From NCBI GenBank assembly GCA_001275005.1, contig JWZX01000266.1, positions 1 to 13,591 on the forward strand: a stretch of DNA of 13,591 nucleotides. The letters are read 5' to 3'. Below the pieces are notes generated by a model. It did not search any database, was not told the DNA's origin, and saw only the letters and a program-made list of their open reading frames with translations. Source of the stretch: Chrysochromulina tobinii. Lineage: Eukaryota > Haptophyta > Prymnesiales > Chrysochromulinaceae. Within the stretch, counting starts at the first letter, position 1, and every line of letters begins with the position of its first letter. The position numbers and the translations under genes were made by a program. Below are positions 7,619-13,591 of this stretch, piece after piece.

Positions 7619-8680
7619 ATGAGGATTTCGCGCCTTCTCTTTGCTGTGGCTGGGCTATTGCATCCGATCGTGGGCTCGGACACTGCATGTGTAACGGAAC
7701 AGCACGCTGCGGAACGGAAGGAGCAATTTGGGAGTTATGGAGCCCATTTTGATTGCAGCCTCATCAGCCGTGTCCAACCAGGACAAGGCCCACTCTACGT
7801 CGCAGTCTTAATCGACAAGTCGGGATCCAACACTCTGATGGAGGCCTTCACATTCCGTGCCAGAGATCGAGGTTGGCCCAAGATCTCGGCGTGCTGCCAA
7901 GGAACCGTCAAGGAGCTGACCGAATTGTGTAAGATTCCGTTGATCGGGCCGGACTGTCGATTCAGCCCGGACCACGCTGTCGTGCTAGATCAGCGGTTTG
8001 GGTTCTGCGAGGAAGTAGTGCACGGCTCGAGGCCGTGCCGCTACATCTTGTTGCTGCGAGATCCCATCGATCGACTGATCTCGTCTTACAACTTCTTTTG
8101 CGTGGCCTGCCAAGAAGATGGCCGTGAGTGCAGGCAGGCTGGCCTCGACAATCCCACTTGCAACCAGGCCGGCCTCGACCATCCCAAGTGTAGGCCGTCT
8201 GACCTCGACTGCCCACGAATGTCGTTGATCGAGTACGCTCTCGCCAAGGGGAGCTATTACGCGAACACCTTATTTCCGAGGAGTAGCCCCAACTGGCGGC
8301 AAGCACGCGAGAGCGTCGACGGAGCATTCCGTGCGATTACGAAGCTCCTCGAGTCAGATGCAATCGCATTCGCATCGACCCTCGAGAACCTGGGATCTCA
8401 AGCCACCGCTCTGACCAGCCTTCTCTCACCTGCGAACAGTTTGTCCTCACCGCCATCAACATGGGCACGCTCATTACACCGTATCCACAATTCGCTAGCA
8501 GGGTCCTGGGACCACGCAGATCGTCGAGCCGACCTGTCTCCACTGGCGCAGGCGCGCGCTCGAGTACGAACCAAGGCCAGCCTCAATAGGACTGAGCTGA
8601 GGCTCCTTCGAGATATTCTTGCACCTGACTATGATCTGTACCATCGAGTCGGTCGCCTTGAAATCAGGAATTCGATCTAG
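7619..8680 (+). CDS. Secretory-pathway sulfotransferase-like protein
   Basis: A single exon of 353 aa. The Met at 7619 gives a signal peptide or anchor (M-R-I-S-R then L-L-F-A-V-A-G-L-L, Gly-Ser near residue 20). The upstream in-frame Met at 7502 gives no signal, so it is not used. V-A-V-L-I-D-K-S-G-S-N-T at about 61-72 matches the 5'-phosphosulfate (PAPS) loop. Y-I-L-L-L-R-D-P-I-D-R-L-I-S-S-Y at about 142-157 matches the 3'-phosphate motif R-D-P-x-x-R. D-Y-D-L-Y near the C-terminus resembles carbohydrate O-sulfotransferases of the HS2ST/Gal3ST type. The expected role is lumenal Golgi sulfation of a glycan with PAPS; the acceptor is unknown. Many Cys residues suit a lumenal protein. A 10-residue repeat sits just after the 3'-phosphate motif. 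In the PAPS loop the usual K-T/S-G-S/T is K-S-G-S. Confidence 0.65.
   Translation: MRISRLLFAVAGLLHPIVGSDTACVTEQHAAERKEQFGSYGAHFDCSLISRVQPGQGPLYVAVLIDKSGSNTLMEAFTFRARDRGWPKISACCQGTVKELTELCKIPLIGPDCRFSPDHAVVLDQRFGFCEEVVHGSRPCRYILLLRDPIDRLISSYNFFCVACQEDGRECRQAGLDNPTCNQAGLDHPKCRPSDLDCPRMSLIEYALAKGSYYANTLFPRSSPNWRQARESVDGAFRAITKLLESDAIAFASTLENLGSQATALTSLLSPANSLSSPPSTWARSLHRIHNSLAGSWDHADRRADLSPLAQARARVRTKASLNRTELRLLRDILAPDYDLYHRVGRLEIRNSI
8129..8218 (+). repeat. Three 30-bp coding repeats in the sulfotransferase-like gene
   Basis: Three contiguous units encode C-R-Q-A-G-L-D-N-P-T, C-N-Q-A-G-L-D-H-P-K and C-R-P-S-D-L-D-C-P-R (residues 171-200). Each begins with Cys and keeps an L-D-x-P core. Confidence 0.85.
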
Positions 8681-8838
8681 AATGTGCGCGGCGGTCGCGT
8701 CGTGTTGGTTGCGGAGCGCGTGACCTAGATACATCTCCACACCGCACAGGGGGTGTGAAGACACAAAAATGGCGAGAAAGTCCTGCAAGCGTGTGCCGTC
8801 GCGGCCGTCTTTTTTGAGGACAGCGCCGCCATCCATCC

Positions 8839-9615
8839 ATGGACGAGGCTGCCGAGGCTGAGGCGCCACCGAACGCCGACGAGGCCGAGATATCCGGGTG
8901 GCACATGGACGAGGCTGCCTGGTACGATACGGTCGTAACGCATTGGACCAAGGCAGTGAGCGCCGAGGACAACGACGGCGTCCTCGGCGGCTGGGGTTGT
9001 GTCGATGAAGAGGACGCGCGCGGCTCGCTGGCCTTCCTCGCGCAGACTTTGGGCGTGCCGGCGGCGCAGTGGCCCATCGCAGGGTATCGCGCCCTCGACT
9101 GCGGCGCTGGCATCGGCCGTGTGACCGGAGCTGTTCTGCTCAAGTCGTCCGAGAGGGTGCACCTGGTCGAGGTGAGCGAGGCGCTGCTCGCACAGGCAGC
9201 TGTCAAGCTGAGCGAGCACGCGGCGCGCATCGAGTGCTCTCAGACGTCGCTGCGCGACTTCGCTCCACCGGCGGGCTCGTACAACCTTGTATGGTGCCAG
9301 TGGGTGCTTGGCCATCTGACCGACAGGGACGTAGTCGCTCTGCTGCATCGATGCCGGAGCGCGCTGCGGCCGGGCGGCGCACTATTTGTCAAGGACAACG
9401 TGGCTCCATCGAAGCAATGCCCCTACGACGGCAAGTACATGCTCGACGAGGAGAACGCGGGCGTCATCCGGACGCACAATCACCTGTGGGCGCTCGCCCG
9501 GGCCGCGGGCTTCAAACTGTCCAAGACGGCGCTGCAGACGAATTTCCCCGAGGGCCTGTACCCGGTGCGCATGTACTGCTTCGTGCCCAAGGAGGAGAGT
9601 GCTTGCTGCGTCTGA
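8839..9615 (+). CDS. NTMT1: Alpha-N-terminal protein methyltransferase (NTMT1/METTL11 family)
   Basis: A single exon of 258 aa. After an acidic N-terminus the family core runs in order: W-Y-D-T-V-V-T-H-W, D-G-V-L-G-G-W-G, the SAM-binding A-L-D-C-G-A-G-I-G-R at about 85-94, an acidic strand end V-E-V, W-C-Q-W-V-L-G-H-L-T-D near 152-162, A-L-R-P-G-G, V-K-D-N, and a C-terminal substrate-side segment N-F-P-E-G-L-Y-P-V. The family methylates the free alpha-amino group of proteins exposing X-Pro-Lys after Met removal, in nucleus and cytosol. The His of GHLTD and the Asn of KDN, both active-site residues in human NTMT1, are present. The segment matching human LDDVD reads L-D-E-E-N, so the residue matching Asp180 appears to be Asn. 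The start at 8839 is preferred. A second Met at 8905 lies in a repeated ATGGACGAGGCTGCC and would remove 22 residues. Confidence 0.9.
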   Translation: MDEAAEAEAPPNADEAEISGWHMDEAAWYDTVVTHWTKAVSAEDNDGVLGGWGCVDEEDARGSLAFLAQTLGVPAAQWPIAGYRALDCGAGIGRVTGAVLLKSSERVHLVEVSEALLAQAAVKLSEHAARIECSQTSLRDFAPPAGSYNLVWCQWVLGHLTDRDVVALLHRCRSALRPGGALFVKDNVAPSKQCPYDGKYMLDEENAGVIRTHNHLWALARAAGFKLSKTALQTNFPEGLYPVRMYCFVPKEESACCV

Positions 9616-9865
9616 GATCAACTAGGACAGCTCCTTGTCATGAATAGGCGCGCGGTCAGGTCTCCGGCCGGCAAGCTTCGTGTCGCTCCGTGTAGGGTGT
9701 CGCGGCGCGGCGGCGGTGTTGTCTCATCTCTCATGTTGTCTCATGTTGTCTATCTCAGTCTCAGTCTGAGTGCGGCCATGTGCGGCGGCGGTCGTTCACA
9801 CCTCGTCGGCAAAGCGTGTGCTCGCGCTCGCGACAAGAAAGCCCGCTTTGCAGGCCCTGTTGCCG
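9616..9865 (+). other. Intergenic region upstream of PRP16
   Basis: About 250 bp between the NTMT1 stop and the preferred PRP16 start, with CTCATGTTGT direct repeats and CAGTCT repeats at about 9721-9768. No TATA box is seen. The PRP16 frame is open back to a Met at 9770, but those extra 32 residues show no Prp16-like sequence. Confidence 0.5.

Positions 9866-13591
<3,726 letters not shown>

Noticed and set aside
7750-7767. Exonic TTGATTGCAGCCTCATCAG-like sequence resembling the intron 3' end
   Set aside because: The sulfotransferase-like frame is continuous across it with no nearby donor or repeat body. Probably chance, though it could act as a cryptic acceptor.
8681-8838. Small gene or RNA between the sulfotransferase-like gene and NTMT1
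   Set aside because: Only 158 bp, with no recognisable motif or structure.

Overview
The window looks like GC-rich nuclear DNA from a eukaryotic microalga or related protist. Six to seven closely packed genes lie on both strands. At least three are eukaryote-type: a PRP16/DHX38 splicing helicase, an NTMT1-type alpha-N-methyltransferase and a UPF0489 (C5orf22-type) protein. Reading frames are interrupted by GT-AG introns whose removal restores conserved protein sequence. Proline-rich, cysteine-rich surface-type sequence and heavy GC bias would fit a haptophyte, pelagophyte or similar alga, but lineage is inference only.

Layout. On the minus strand, 1-714 is the open end of a Pro-rich protein with two Cys/Trp modules. 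It diverges from a plus-strand UPF0489 gene (933-2114) across a palindromic TATA-like site at 773-780. A small minus-strand ORF with a Pro-rich segment and one membrane helix (2240-2623) diverges across a second palindromic TATA-like site from a plus-strand four-exon gene (2832-5911) encoding two degenerate cyclic-nucleotide-binding folds. This converges on a minus-strand NAD(P)-dependent 6PGDH/3-HIBADH/imine-reductase-like gene (6259-7395, one probable intron). Then, all on plus: a secretory sulfotransferase-like gene (7619-8680), NTMT1 (8839-9615) and PRP16 (9866 to beyond the window end, eight exons visible). The genes show no obvious shared pathway.

The notable system is the introns. Nine of the ten introns in the CNB and PRP16 genes are built of short tandem repeats around CTGATGAC or CTGATTG, and most end in an almost invariant CCCTCATCAG. 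The repeat start CTGATGA and the intron end TCATCAG are reverse complements, like terminal inverted repeats. In most, the first 8-27 nt of the intron are a copy of the first nucleotides of the downstream exon. Thus the intron lies between direct repeats, and CAG|GT occurs at the 3' junction and again inside multi-unit introns. Some introns are tandem arrays of whole [exon copy + minisatellite + CATCAG] units. The dehydrogenase intron has the same flanking duplication (20 of 23 matching) without the minisatellite. The best reading is an introner-like family, or recurrent intron birth by local tandem duplication, whose repeat unit also matches the branch-point consensus and whose internal junctions resemble zero-length recursive splice sites. 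One host gene encodes PRP16, the second-step splicing ATPase.
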